Shown here piece after piece: positions 1-6,396 of a stretch of DNA of 7,305 nt (positions are counted from its first letter, which is position 1; every line of letters begins with the position of its first letter). The notes under the pieces are model-generated. The model worked only from the letters and a program-made list of their open reading frames with translations, did not search any database and was not told the origin of the DNA. This stretch comes from Pseudomonadota bacterium (GTDB lineage Bacteria > Pseudomonadota > Alphaproteobacteria > Rhizobiales > Phreatobacteraceae). The translations under genes and the position numbers were made by a program. The stretch covers positions 1 to 7,305 of the forward strand of contig JAEZGJ010000267.1 in the NCBI GenBank assembly GCA_023416965.1, read 5' to 3'.

Positions 1-13
1 CCCCCCCGACGGG

Positions 14-1330
14 TCAGCGATAGATGCGGCGGAGCTGGCGCTCGGCGACGCGGATCGCGCCTTCGACGTCTTCCTTGCCGGTGCAGTGGTTGGCGAAGAG
101 GTCGACCACGATGAAGTCGGCGATGGCGGTCGCCGCCTTCTCGTTGATCGGGCCCTTGTAGCCGGCGGGGAAGGAGCGCTTCGCCGACTCGCGGAACACC
201 TTCGCCTTGGGATCGGCGGTCCAGACCGGGTTGTTGTCGTAGGCGTTGAGGAGATGCGTCAGGTAGCCCTGCGCCGCCTCCAGCCACGGATTGAAGTTCT
301 CGGCTTCCAGGATGAAGGCCATGAAGGCCTTGCAGGCGTTCGGATAACGCGAATAGGTCATGCCGAACATCGGGAAGGCGAGCTGGATCTCGGCCGGCTT
401 GCCGATCGGGCCGATCGGCCAGAAGGCATGGTCCATGTCGGCCGCGATCTCGCGCTGCTTGGCGTCCTGCGAGGCCTTGGCCGCGGCGTAGATGGAGATG
501 CCGTTGGCGGTCAGCGAGATTTCGCCGGAGAGGAAGGCGCGGTTGTTGTTGGAGTCGTTCCACGCCGCCGTGCCGGGGATGAACGTGTCCCACAGCTCCT
601 TGGCGTAGCGCAGGGCGGCGCGCGTCTCGGGCGAGTTGATGGTGATCTTCTCGTTCTCGTCCACCTGCGCCGCGCCGTGCGACCAGAGCAGCCAGTGGGC
701 GAAGGCATTGCCGTCGCCGGTGGCGCGGCCCAGCGGGAAACCGGAGGGCGTGCCCTTCGCCTTCAGCGCCTTGCAGAGCTCGAGGAAGCCCTTGGTGTCC
801 TGCGGCACCTCGTTGAAGCCGGCGGCCTTGATCATCGAGATGCGGTAGTTGATGTAGCCGCCGTTGACCGCGACCGGGATCGAGATCCACTTGCCGCCGG
901 TCTTGCCGTAGGCCTCCGCCAGCGGCACCCAGCCGCCATACTTCTTGCCGAGATAGTCGGCGACGTCGGTGACGTCGAGGCACTTCTGCGGGAACAGGTG
1001 CGGCACCGAATAGAGCGACCAGATGAGGTCCGGGCCGGTGCCGGTATTGGCGGCGACGGACGCCTTCGGCTGCACGTCGTCGAAGCTCTCCGAGGAGACG
1101 TTGACCTTGCAGCCCGTCGCCTGGGTGAAGGCGGCCACCATCTTGTTGAACTGAGCGTCCTCCGCCTCCACGAAGCGGCGCCACCGCAGCAGGTTCAGCG
1201 TCGCGCCGTTCTCCGGCTTGAAGGGCGAGGCCTGGGCCCAGGCCTTGGCCCAGTCGGTGAGGCCGGAGCCGGAGAGGACGCCCGCGGCGGCGGCGCCCTT
1301 GACGAGGGTACGGCGAGTGAAGGCAGTCAT
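14..1330 (-). CDS. Tat-exported ABC transporter substrate-binding protein, family 1 (sugar-type)
   Basis: This 438-residue protein is the periplasmic binding component of an ABC importer. The N-terminus carries TRRTLVKG (Arg6-Arg7), then an Ala/Gly-rich hydrophobic stretch and a likely cleavage after Ala-Gln-Ala near residue 34, which is a twin-arginine signal. The mature part has the two-lobe layout and length of family 1 binding proteins (UgpB/MalE-like), with GTGPDLIW in the N-lobe and an AFPMFGMTYSRYP segment in the C-lobe. An in-frame ATG 33 bases upstream exists, but GGGAGGA sits 7 bases before position 1330 and the Tat signal follows directly, so 1330 is chosen. It lies 105 bases downstream of the cognate ATPase gene. 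The permeases are expected beyond the left edge. The ligand cannot be read from sequence; a carbohydrate or polyol is inferred from the MalK-type partner. Family assignment is firm, substrate is not. Confidence 0.93.
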   Translation of the reverse strand: MTAFTRRTLVKGAAAAGVLSGSGLTDWAKAWAQASPFKPENGATLNLLRWRRFVEAEDAQFNKMVAAFTQATGCKVNVSSESFDDVQPKASVAANTGTGPDLIWSLYSVPHLFPQKCLDVTDVADYLGKKYGGWVPLAEAYGKTGGKWISIPVAVNGGYINYRISMIKAAGFNEVPQDTKGFLELCKALKAKGTPSGFPLGRATGDGNAFAHWLLWSHGAAQVDENEKITINSPETRAALRYAKELWDTFIPGTAAWNDSNNNRAFLSGEISLTANGISIYAAAKASQDAKQREIAADMDHAFWPIGPIGKPAEIQLAFPMFGMTYSRYPNACKAFMAFILEAENFNPWLEAAQGYLTHLLNAYDNNPVWTADPKAKVFRESAKRSFPAGYKGPINEKAATAIADFIVVDLFANHCTGKEDVEGAIRVAERQLRRIYR

Positions 1331-1337
1331 CAGCTTA

Positions 1338-1344
1338 TCCTCCC
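1338..1344 (-). promoter_or_regulatory. Ribosome binding site fixing the start of the family 1 binding protein
   Basis: GGGAGGA on the minus strand lies 7 bases before the ATG at 1330-1328. The alternative ATG at 1363 would place this site inside the coding sequence and add 11 residues ahead of a good Tat signal, so this site decides the start. Confidence 0.75.
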
Positions 1345-1395
1345 ATAAGGATCCGGAGCCCATCTTGGCCGTGGGCCTTGCCGGTTGTTGTCGAA

Positions 1396-1432
1396 GCGGG
1401 TTTGCCCCGCCTGTTGGATCGGGCTCGGCCCG
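1396..1432 (-). other. Two tandem short hairpins between the ATPase and binding-protein genes
   Basis: Just after the ATPase stop codon the minus-strand transcript can form CGGGC-CGA-GCCCG (1432-1420) and then GCGGG-GCAAA-CCCGC (1410-1396). Each is a perfect 5-bp stem with a small loop. Neither is followed by a run of U, so they do not look like strong intrinsic terminators. Intercistronic hairpins next to binding-protein genes often protect processed mRNA ends and let the binding protein be made in excess; that role here is inference. Confidence 0.4.
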
Positions 1433-1435
1433 GTT

Positions 1436-2500
<1,065 letters not shown>

Positions 2501-2568
2501 TCACGTTCCTCCCGTGGGCCACCTGGACCCTGCCCCCTGCCACCGGCCCTTGACCTGGGCTCTGCGAT

Positions 2569-2588
2569 CCGGTCCCGTAGGGTACCGG
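2569..2588 (-). other. Leader hairpin upstream of the sugar-ABC operon
   Basis: On the minus strand CCGGT-A-CCC-TAC-GGG-ACCGG forms an 8-bp stem with one bulged A and a 3-base loop, about 70 bases before the ATPase start codon. If transcription starts near the proposed promoter (2615-2642), this hairpin lies in the 5' leader. Its position would suit mRNA stability or translational control, but there is no further evidence for a role. Confidence 0.4.
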
Positions 2589-2614
2589 TGCGGCATGAGG
2601 CTTGTTCGGCGGCC

Positions 2615-2642
2615 AGTGTGGCATGCGAAAATCGGAAATCAA
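2615..2642 (-). promoter_or_regulatory. Candidate sigma-70-type promoter for the sugar-ABC operon
   Basis: The minus strand reads TTGATT (2642-2637), 16 bases, then CACACT (2620-2615). The -35 box matches consensus at four positions and the -10 at only three, so this is weak. It fits the location well, with the palindrome GTGATCAC just upstream and a leader of about 110 bases. The start site needs mapping. Confidence 0.28.
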
Positions 2643-2644
2643 GT

Positions 2645-2652
2645 GTGATCAC
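2645..2652. promoter_or_regulatory. Palindrome GTGATCAC, candidate operator
   Basis: A perfect 8-bp palindrome lies in the middle of the divergent intergenic region, immediately upstream of the candidate minus-strand -35 box. It could be a transcription-factor site. No regulator gene lies beside it in the window and the motif is short enough to occur by chance. Confidence 0.3.
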
Positions 2653-2661
2653 GGCTCGGCA

Positions 2662-2689
2662 CGGTTGAAATTCAATCGGTTGAAAACCG
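2662..2689. promoter_or_regulatory. Clustered inverted and direct repeats, candidate operator between divergent genes
   Basis: The AT-richest part of this intergenic region contains the palindrome TTGAA-A-TTCAA (2665-2675) and the inverted repeat CGGTT-GAA-AACCG (2677-2689). The direct repeat CGGTTGAAA occurs at 2662 and again at 2677, 15 bases apart. The second copy overlaps the candidate -35 box of the dehydrogenase gene. The arrangement looks like a binding site for a dimeric repressor controlling one or both divergent genes. The regulator family cannot be named from the sequence. Confidence 0.42.
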
Positions 2690-2707
2690 CCAACTTGTGG
2701 TTCTCAT
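2680..2707 (+). promoter_or_regulatory. Candidate promoter for the D-2-hydroxyacid dehydrogenase
   Basis: TTGAAA (2680-2685), a 16-base spacer and TCTCAT (2702-2707) make a plausible but imperfect sigma-70-type promoter. It would start transcription about 35 bases before the ATG. Support is only from consensus matching and position. Confidence 0.25.
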
Positions 2708-2708
2708 C

Positions 2709-2721
2709 GGCGGTGACCGCC
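2709..2721. promoter_or_regulatory. 13-bp perfect palindrome GGCGGT-G-ACCGCC
   Basis: A perfect 6-1-6 inverted repeat lies 27 bases before the dehydrogenase start codon, at or just after the expected transcription start. It could be an operator; as RNA only a shorter stem with a wider loop could form. Its GC-only character makes chance occurrence possible. Confidence 0.3.
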
Positions 2722-2747
2722 ATGTGCGGGCCTGAGGGAGAAGACCA

Positions 2748-3713
2748 ATGACGAAGCCCGACCTGCTCATGACCGGCCCCATGATGCAGACCATCCAGGA
2801 CCAGCTCGCCCAGCGGTTCACGGTCCACAAGCTGTGGGAGGCGGCCGACAAGGAGGCCTTCCTGCGCCAGCTCGCGCCGAGCGTCGTCGCCTTCGCATCC
2901 GGCAGCCACGTGCCCTGCGATCCCGCCTTGATGGGGCGTTTTCCGGGCCTGAAGATCGTCTCCTCCTTCGGCGTGGGCTACGACCATGTGGACGCCGCCT
3001 GGGCCGGGCAGAACGGCATCGTCGTCACCAACACGCCCGACGTGCTCAACGAGGAGGTGGCCGACACCGCCCTCGGCCTCCTGCTCTGCACCATGCGCCA
3101 GCTGCCGCAGACCGACCGCTACCTGCGCGCCGGCAAGTGGCTGGAAAAGCCCTATCCGCTCACCGGGACGCTGCGCGACCGCAAGGTCGGCATCCTCGGC
3201 CTCGGCCGCATCGGCAAGGCCATCGCCCGCCGGCTCGAAGCGTTCAACCTGCCGGTCGTCTATCACGGCCGCACCGAGCAGAAGGACGTGCCCTACCGCT
3301 ACTATTCCTCGCTGGTGGAGATGGCCCGCGACGTCAACGTGCTGCTGATCGTGGCGCCGGGCGGCGCGGCCACCAACAAGATCGTCAATCGGGAGGTGCT
3401 GGAGGCGCTGGGGCCCGACGGCGTTATCATCAATGTCGGGCGCGGCTCCGTGGTCGACGAGGCGGCCCTCGTCAAGGCGCTGCAGGACAAGACCATCCTC
3501 TCCGCCGGCCTCGACGTCTTCGAGGACGAGCCGCGGGTGCCGGCCGAGCTCATCGCCATGGACCACGTGGTGCTCTTCCCCCACGTGGGATCGGCGTCGG
3601 TCTATACCCGCAACGCCATGGCGCAGCTCGTCGTCGACAACCTCGTCTCCTGGGCCGACGGCAAGGGCCCGCTCACGCCCGTCGCCGAGACGCCCTGGCC
3701 GCCGAAGGCGTGA
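2748..3713 (+). CDS. D-isomer-specific 2-hydroxyacid dehydrogenase (hydroxypyruvate/glyoxylate reductase-like)
   Basis: This 321-residue cytoplasmic enzyme should interconvert a 2-keto acid and a D-2-hydroxy acid with a nicotinamide cofactor. The substrate-side loop SFGVGYDHVD is at 73-82. The Rossmann motif GLGRIG is at 151-156. The catalytic set is Arg232 (NVGRGSVVDE), Glu261 (DVFEDEP) and His279 (FPHVGS). After the second Rossmann strand comes HGRTEQ: Arg175 replaces the acidic residue of NAD enzymes, which suggests NADPH preference. The YRYYSSLVEMA segment and overall pattern resemble the NADPH hydroxypyruvate and hydroxyphenylpyruvate reductase group. A GAGGGAG ribosome site precedes the ATG. 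The gene is divergent from the sugar-ABC operon and may process a sugar-acid-derived 2-keto acid, but that link is inference. The exact substrate (hydroxypyruvate, glyoxylate, 2-ketogluconate) is open. Confidence 0.93.
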   Translation: MTKPDLLMTGPMMQTIQDQLAQRFTVHKLWEAADKEAFLRQLAPSVVAFASGSHVPCDPALMGRFPGLKIVSSFGVGYDHVDAAWAGQNGIVVTNTPDVLNEEVADTALGLLLCTMRQLPQTDRYLRAGKWLEKPYPLTGTLRDRKVGILGLGRIGKAIARRLEAFNLPVVYHGRTEQKDVPYRYYSSLVEMARDVNVLLIVAPGGAATNKIVNREVLEALGPDGVIINVGRGSVVDEAALVKALQDKTILSAGLDVFEDEPRVPAELIAMDHVVLFPHVGSASVYTRNAMAQLVVDNLVSWADGKGPLTPVAETPWPPKA

Positions 3714-3716
3714 CCG

Positions 3717-4166
3717 TCAGGCCGCTTCGACCCGAAGCACGGCGCCCTCGAAATCCGTGACGCGCACCCGGGCGCCGGCCGCAAGGTCGGGCCCGGTCAC
3801 CAGCCAGACCGAGTCGGCGACGCGCACGCGGCCGCGTCCCGCCTGGATCGGCTCCTCCAGCGTGAACTCCCGGCCCACCATCGCCTCCATGCGCCGGTTG
3901 AGGTCGGGCTTGTCGCTGGTGGTGTCGTTGCTCGCCCGCGTCACCCGCACCCAGCCGAACAGGCAGACGAGCGACAGCGCCGCGAAGACGGCGAGCTGGA
4001 TCTGCCAGGGTCCGGGCAGCACGAGGAAGACGGCACCGGTCAGCGCGGCGGCGGCGCCGAGCCAGATGAGGAAATAGCCCGGCGCCAGGATCTCCAGTGC
4101 CATCAGGACGGCGGCGAAGGCGATCCAGCTCCAGGCGCCCCAGGAGGCGAGGGTGGCGACGATCAT
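3717..4166 (-). CDS. NfeD family membrane protein (short form with OB-fold)
   Basis: This 149-residue inner-membrane protein has three hydrophobic segments (about 10-27, 31-50 and 54-73), including GYFLIWLGAAA, typical of NfeD. A charged linker (about 78-95) follows, then a beta-rich OB-fold from about 97 to the end with GRGRVRVADSVW. Short NfeD proteins pair with SPFH/stomatin-like partners and are thought to help assemble membrane microdomains. There is no serine protease domain of the long NfeD type. The ATG at 4166 follows the stop codon of the SPFH gene by one base, indicating translational coupling. The gene ends three bases from the stop codon of the convergent dehydrogenase gene. It is equivalent in arrangement to E. 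coli ybbJ beside qmcA. Family assignment is firm; cellular function is not well defined for the family. Confidence 0.92.
   Translation of the reverse strand: MIVATLASWGAWSWIAFAAVLMALEILAPGYFLIWLGAAAALTGAVFLVLPGPWQIQLAVFAALSLVCLFGWVRVTRASNDTTSDKPDLNRRMEAMVGREFTLEEPIQAGRGRVRVADSVWLVTGPDLAAGARVRVTDFEGAVLRVEAA
3724..3738. other. Perfect hairpin GCTTCG-ACC-CGAAGC at the tail-to-tail gene junction
   Basis: A 6-bp perfect stem with a 3-base loop starts 10 bases after the dehydrogenase stop codon and lies within the last codons of the NfeD gene. It could help end or stabilise the dehydrogenase transcript, and being symmetric could act on both strands. No T-run follows on either strand, so it is not a standard intrinsic terminator. 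Confidence 0.35.
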
Positions 4167-4167
4167 C

Positions 4168-5148
4168 TCAGCCCCCGGCGCTCGGCACGCTGCCGCCGCG
4201 GCCCGGCGGGCGCGGCGCCGGCCCGTCCTGGCCGAAGGCGGCCTTGGCGATTTCGCCGATTCCCGACAGCGAGCCGAGGATCTGCGTCGCCTCGATGGGC
4301 AGAATCAGCGTCTTCTGGTTCGGCGACATGGCGAGGCCCTCCAGCGCCTTCAGATATTTCTCGGCGATGAAATAGTTCACCGACAGCGCATTGCCGCCGG
4401 CGATGGCGGCCGAGAGCATTTCGGTCGCCTTGGCCTCCGCCTCGGCCTGGCGTTCCCGCGCCTCGGCGTCGCGGAAGGCGGCCTCCCGCCGGCCCTCGGC
4501 CTCCAGGATCTGCGACTGCTTCTCGCCCTCGGCGCGCAGGATCTCCGACTGCCGCTGGCCCTCCGCCTCCAGGATGACCGCGCGCTTCTCGCGCTCCGCC
4601 TTCATCTGCCGGCCCATGGCGGCGACGAGGTCTGCCGGCGGCGCGATGTCCTTGATCTCGATGCGGTTCACCTTGATGCCCCAGGGCGAGGCGGCCTGGT
4701 CGACGACGCGCAGCAGGCTCTCGTTGATCGTGTCGCGGTTGGAGAGCAGCGCGTCGAGGTCCATCGAACCCATCACCGTGCGGATATTGGTCATGGCGAG
4801 GTTCATCAGCGACAGTTCGAGCCGGGTGATCTCGTAGGAGGAGCGCGCCGCGTCCAGCACCTGGAAGAACAGCACGCCATCCACCGTCACCTTGGCATTG
4901 TCCTTGGTGATCACCTCCTGGCTGGGAACGTCGAGCATCTGCTCCATCACGTTCACGCGGTGGCCGATGCGGTCGATGAAGGGGATGATCAGCCGGAGGC
5001 CGGGATGCAGCGTGCGCACGTAGCGGCCGAAGCGCTCCACCGTCCACTGATAGCCCTGCGGCACCGTCTTGATGGCGGCGAAGAGGAACAGGATCACGAC
5101 GAGGGCGACGGCGATCAGCGCGATGTCGCTGCCGGCAAATGGGAACAT
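4168..5148 (-). CDS. qmcA: SPFH/band 7 (stomatin/QmcA-like) membrane protein
   Basis: This 326-residue protein has one N-terminal membrane anchor (about 8-27). The SPFH domain begins at VPQGYQWTVERFGRY (29-43) and includes PGLRLIIPFIDRIG, DVPSQEVITKDN and TNIRTVMGSMDLD. A charged coiled coil (about 180-245) follows, with three 11-residue repeats at 194-226. Next comes an oligomerisation-type segment with NYFIAEKYLKAL, and a Pro/Gly-rich tail (308-326). Motif by motif it follows E. coli QmcA (about 305 residues). SPFH proteins form large ring or cage oligomers that organise membrane domains and bind partner proteases or NfeD. An in-frame ATG at 5397 would add 83 unrelated residues; GGAGAG five bases before 5148 and the anchor position favour this start. 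It forms an operon with the NfeD gene. Family is secure; the symbol is by resemblance. Confidence 0.94.
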   Translation of the reverse strand: MFPFAGSDIALIAVALVVILFLFAAIKTVPQGYQWTVERFGRYVRTLHPGLRLIIPFIDRIGHRVNVMEQMLDVPSQEVITKDNAKVTVDGVLFFQVLDAARSSYEITRLELSLMNLAMTNIRTVMGSMDLDALLSNRDTINESLLRVVDQAASPWGIKVNRIEIKDIAPPADLVAAMGRQMKAEREKRAVILEAEGQRQSEILRAEGEKQSQILEAEGRREAAFRDAEARERQAEAEAKATEMLSAAIAGGNALSVNYFIAEKYLKALEGLAMSPNQKTLILPIEATQILGSLSGIGEIAKAAFGQDGPAPRPPGRGGSVPSAGG

Positions 5149-5153
5149 GACGT

Positions 5154-5159
5154 CTCTCC
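5154..5159 (-). promoter_or_regulatory. Ribosome binding site fixing the SPFH start
   Basis: GGAGAG on the minus strand lies five bases before the ATG at 5148-5146. This supports the short form with the membrane anchor right at the N-terminus, over a start at 5397. Confidence 0.65.
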
Positions 5160-5194
5160 GTTGCGGACTGGCCCGGCGCGGACGGTCGACGCCC

Positions 5195-5211
5195 GGCGGG
5201 CGCGGCCCGCC
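5195..5211 (-). other. Strong GC hairpin in the SPFH upstream region
   Basis: GGCGGGC-GCG-GCCCGCC is a perfect 7-bp stem with a 3-base loop, about 47 bases before the SPFH start codon. It probably falls in the mRNA leader. No U-run follows. I could not find a convincing promoter for the SPFH operon in 5212-5328, so whether the hairpin is transcribed is unknown. Confidence 0.4.
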
Positions 5212-5328
5212 TGGACCTTGTGCCGATGTCGGGCGTTCAAGGCCTACCACGACCTGTCGAGGGAACCACCGTCTTATTGCATGGCCATTGCGCCGGGGCG
5301 GCCGCGGTGTTTCGCCCTCCAGGCCTTG

Positions 5329-5345
5329 TTGCGAATGTATTGCAA
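5329..5345. promoter_or_regulatory. Upstream imperfect Mur-like (Fur-family) box
   Basis: TTGCGAATGTATTGCAA matches the downstream perfect palindrome at 14 of 17 positions, and one flanking G/C pair extends its symmetry to 5328-5346. It lies just upstream of the TTGACA element. Paired palindromes upstream of manganese importer operons are known for Mur in rhizobia. The regulator assignment is inferred from motif shape and from the downstream genes. Confidence 0.5.
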
Positions 5346-5350
5346 CTGCC

Positions 5351-5382
5351 TTGACAGCGGCTTCGCCGCAGCTCACTTTATT
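5351..5382 (+). promoter_or_regulatory. Candidate promoter of the manganese-type ABC operon
   Basis: TTGACA (5351-5356) is a perfect -35 consensus. The -10 is less clear: CACTTT at 5374-5379 has the usual 17-base spacing but poor sequence, while TTTATT at 5377-5382 is better in sequence but 20 bases away. Either choice puts the -10 or start region against or inside the perfect palindrome at 5381-5397, as expected for repression. The spacer contains a small inverted repeat, GCGGC-TTC-GCCGC (5357-5369). Confidence 0.45.
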
Positions 5383-5397
5383 GCAAATGATTTGCAA
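5381..5397. promoter_or_regulatory. Perfect 17-bp palindrome, candidate Mur box
   Basis: TTGCAAAT-g-ATTTGCAA is a perfect 8-1-8 palindrome ending 35 bases before the binding-protein start codon. Its size and symmetry fit Fur-superfamily operators, and TGCAAAT/ATTTGCA arms are what I recall for alphaproteobacterial Mur sites. Alphaproteobacterial Zur sites are instead GTTAT/ATAAC-like. It overlaps the expected -10 or start region, consistent with manganese-dependent repression of the operon that follows. Confidence 0.65.
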
Positions 5398-5432
5398 CAG
5401 CAGGTCTGCCGGCCCCGAGACCAGGTGACGCG

Positions 5433-6395
5433 ATGATCGAGGACCTGAGCCGCCGTACCCTTCTCGCCGCCGCGGCGGCGGCCATGATGCCGGCCGCCGG
5501 TCTGGCCCAGGCGCCGCGCCGCCCGGTCATCGTCACCACCACCGCCATGCTGGCCGATGCCGTGCGCATGCTGGCCGGCGAGCAGGTCGCCGTGGACGCG
5601 CTCATGGGCGAGGGCGTCGACCCCCATCTCTACCGGCCGACCCGCGCCGACATCGTCAAGCTGACCCAGGCCGATCTCGTCGTCGCCCATGGCCTCGGCC
5701 TCGAGGCGCAGTTCCGCGAGACCTTCGTCCAGCTCGCCCGGCGCCGCGCCCCGGTCCTCGCCGCCGAGGCCATCGCTCGCGACCGGCTGCTCAAGGACGA
5801 GGAGGTCGCCGACAAGCCCGATCCCCATGTCTGGATGGACCCGACCCTCTGGGCGGTTGTTGTGCGCGCCGTGTCCGAAGCCCTGGCGAAGCTCGACCTC
5901 CCCGGACGCAGCCGCGTCACGCCCGACCTCGCGCCGGTGCTGGCGCGGCTCGAGGCGCTCGGCACCTATGCCGGCCAGGTCCTCGGCTCCATCGCCGCCG
6001 AGCGCCGCGTCCTCGTCACCGCCCACGATGCCTTCGGCTATCTCGCCCGCGCCTATGGTTTCGAGGTCCACGGCATCCAGGGCCTGTCGACCGAGAGCGA
6101 GGCGGGGCTGAAGGCCATCGAGGCGACGGTGGACCTGGTGGTCCGGCGCCGCATTCCCGCGATCTTCGTCGAGAGCTCCGTCTCCGACCGCAACATCCGC
6201 GCGGTGATCGAGGGCGCCGCGCGCCGCGGCCACACGGTGTCCGTCGGCGGCGAGCTCTTCTCCGACGCCATGGGCAAGCCCGGCACCTATGAGGGCACCT
6301 ATATCGGCATGATCGACCACAACGTCACCACCATGGCCCGGGCGCTCGGCGGCACCGCCCCCGAAAAGGGCATGTCCGGCCGGCTGACGGGTTGA
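5433..6395 (+). CDS. sitA: Metal (manganese-type) ABC transporter substrate-binding protein, TroA/SitA-like, with Tat signal
   Basis: This 320-residue protein captures a divalent metal in the periplasm for the ABC importer encoded next to it. The N-terminus SRRTLLAAAAAA followed by a probable cut after AQA (residue 27) is a Tat-type signal. Ligands expected from TroA are all present: His65 (DPHLYRPT), His132 (DPHVWMDP), His198 (TAHDAFGY) and Asp278 (GELFSDAMG). The segments TAHDAFGYLARAYGFEV, IFVESSV and GELFSDAMG closely follow Treponema TroA. There is no His-rich acidic loop of the kind seen in ZnuA, which favours Mn or Fe over Zn. An AGGTGA ribosome site precedes the ATG. The gene is first in an operon behind Mur-like boxes and ends one base before the ATPase start. 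Family is secure; Mn specificity is inferred. Confidence 0.93.
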   Translation: MIEDLSRRTLLAAAAAAMMPAAGLAQAPRRPVIVTTTAMLADAVRMLAGEQVAVDALMGEGVDPHLYRPTRADIVKLTQADLVVAHGLGLEAQFRETFVQLARRRAPVLAAEAIARDRLLKDEEVADKPDPHVWMDPTLWAVVVRAVSEALAKLDLPGRSRVTPDLAPVLARLEALGTYAGQVLGSIAAERRVLVTAHDAFGYLARAYGFEVHGIQGLSTESEAGLKAIEATVDLVVRRRIPAIFVESSVSDRNIRAVIEGAARRGHTVSVGGELFSDAMGKPGTYEGTYIGMIDHNVTTMARALGGTAPEKGMSGRLTG

Positions 6396-6396
6396 C

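Noticed and set aside
1..13. C7 run and CCCGTCGGG inverted repeat after the binding-protein stop codon as a terminator
   Set aside because: The stem is only three or four base pairs, there is no U-tract, and the permease genes are expected to follow in the same operon.
86..1348. Long open frame on the plus strand opposite the family 1 binding-protein gene
   Set aside because: It is an antisense shadow produced by high GC at third positions. The translation is Arg/Gly/Val-rich with no recognisable motif, while the minus strand encodes a coherent Tat-exported binding protein.
2649..3584. Minus-strand open frame opposite the dehydrogenase gene
   Set aside because: Composition is that of an antisense shadow (His/Gly/Asp-rich) and all catalytic motifs are on the plus strand.
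5275..5288. TATTGCATGGCCAT as a third complete Mur box
   Set aside because: Only one arm resembles the motif; the other half is the unrelated ATGGCCAT palindrome. It is kept only as a possible half-site.
5149..5397. An 83-residue N-terminal extension of the SPFH protein from an ATG at 5397
   Set aside because: The extension is Arg/Pro-rich without family similarity, would read through the Mur-like boxes, and the internal start at 5148 has a ribosome site and the membrane anchor.
4153..5436. 427-residue plus-strand open frame opposite the SPFH gene, and a similar one on the minus strand opposite the metal-binding protein gene (5373-6416)
   Set aside because: Both are repetitive Leu/Arg/Asp/His-rich shadow translations; the real genes on the opposite strand have full domain signatures.
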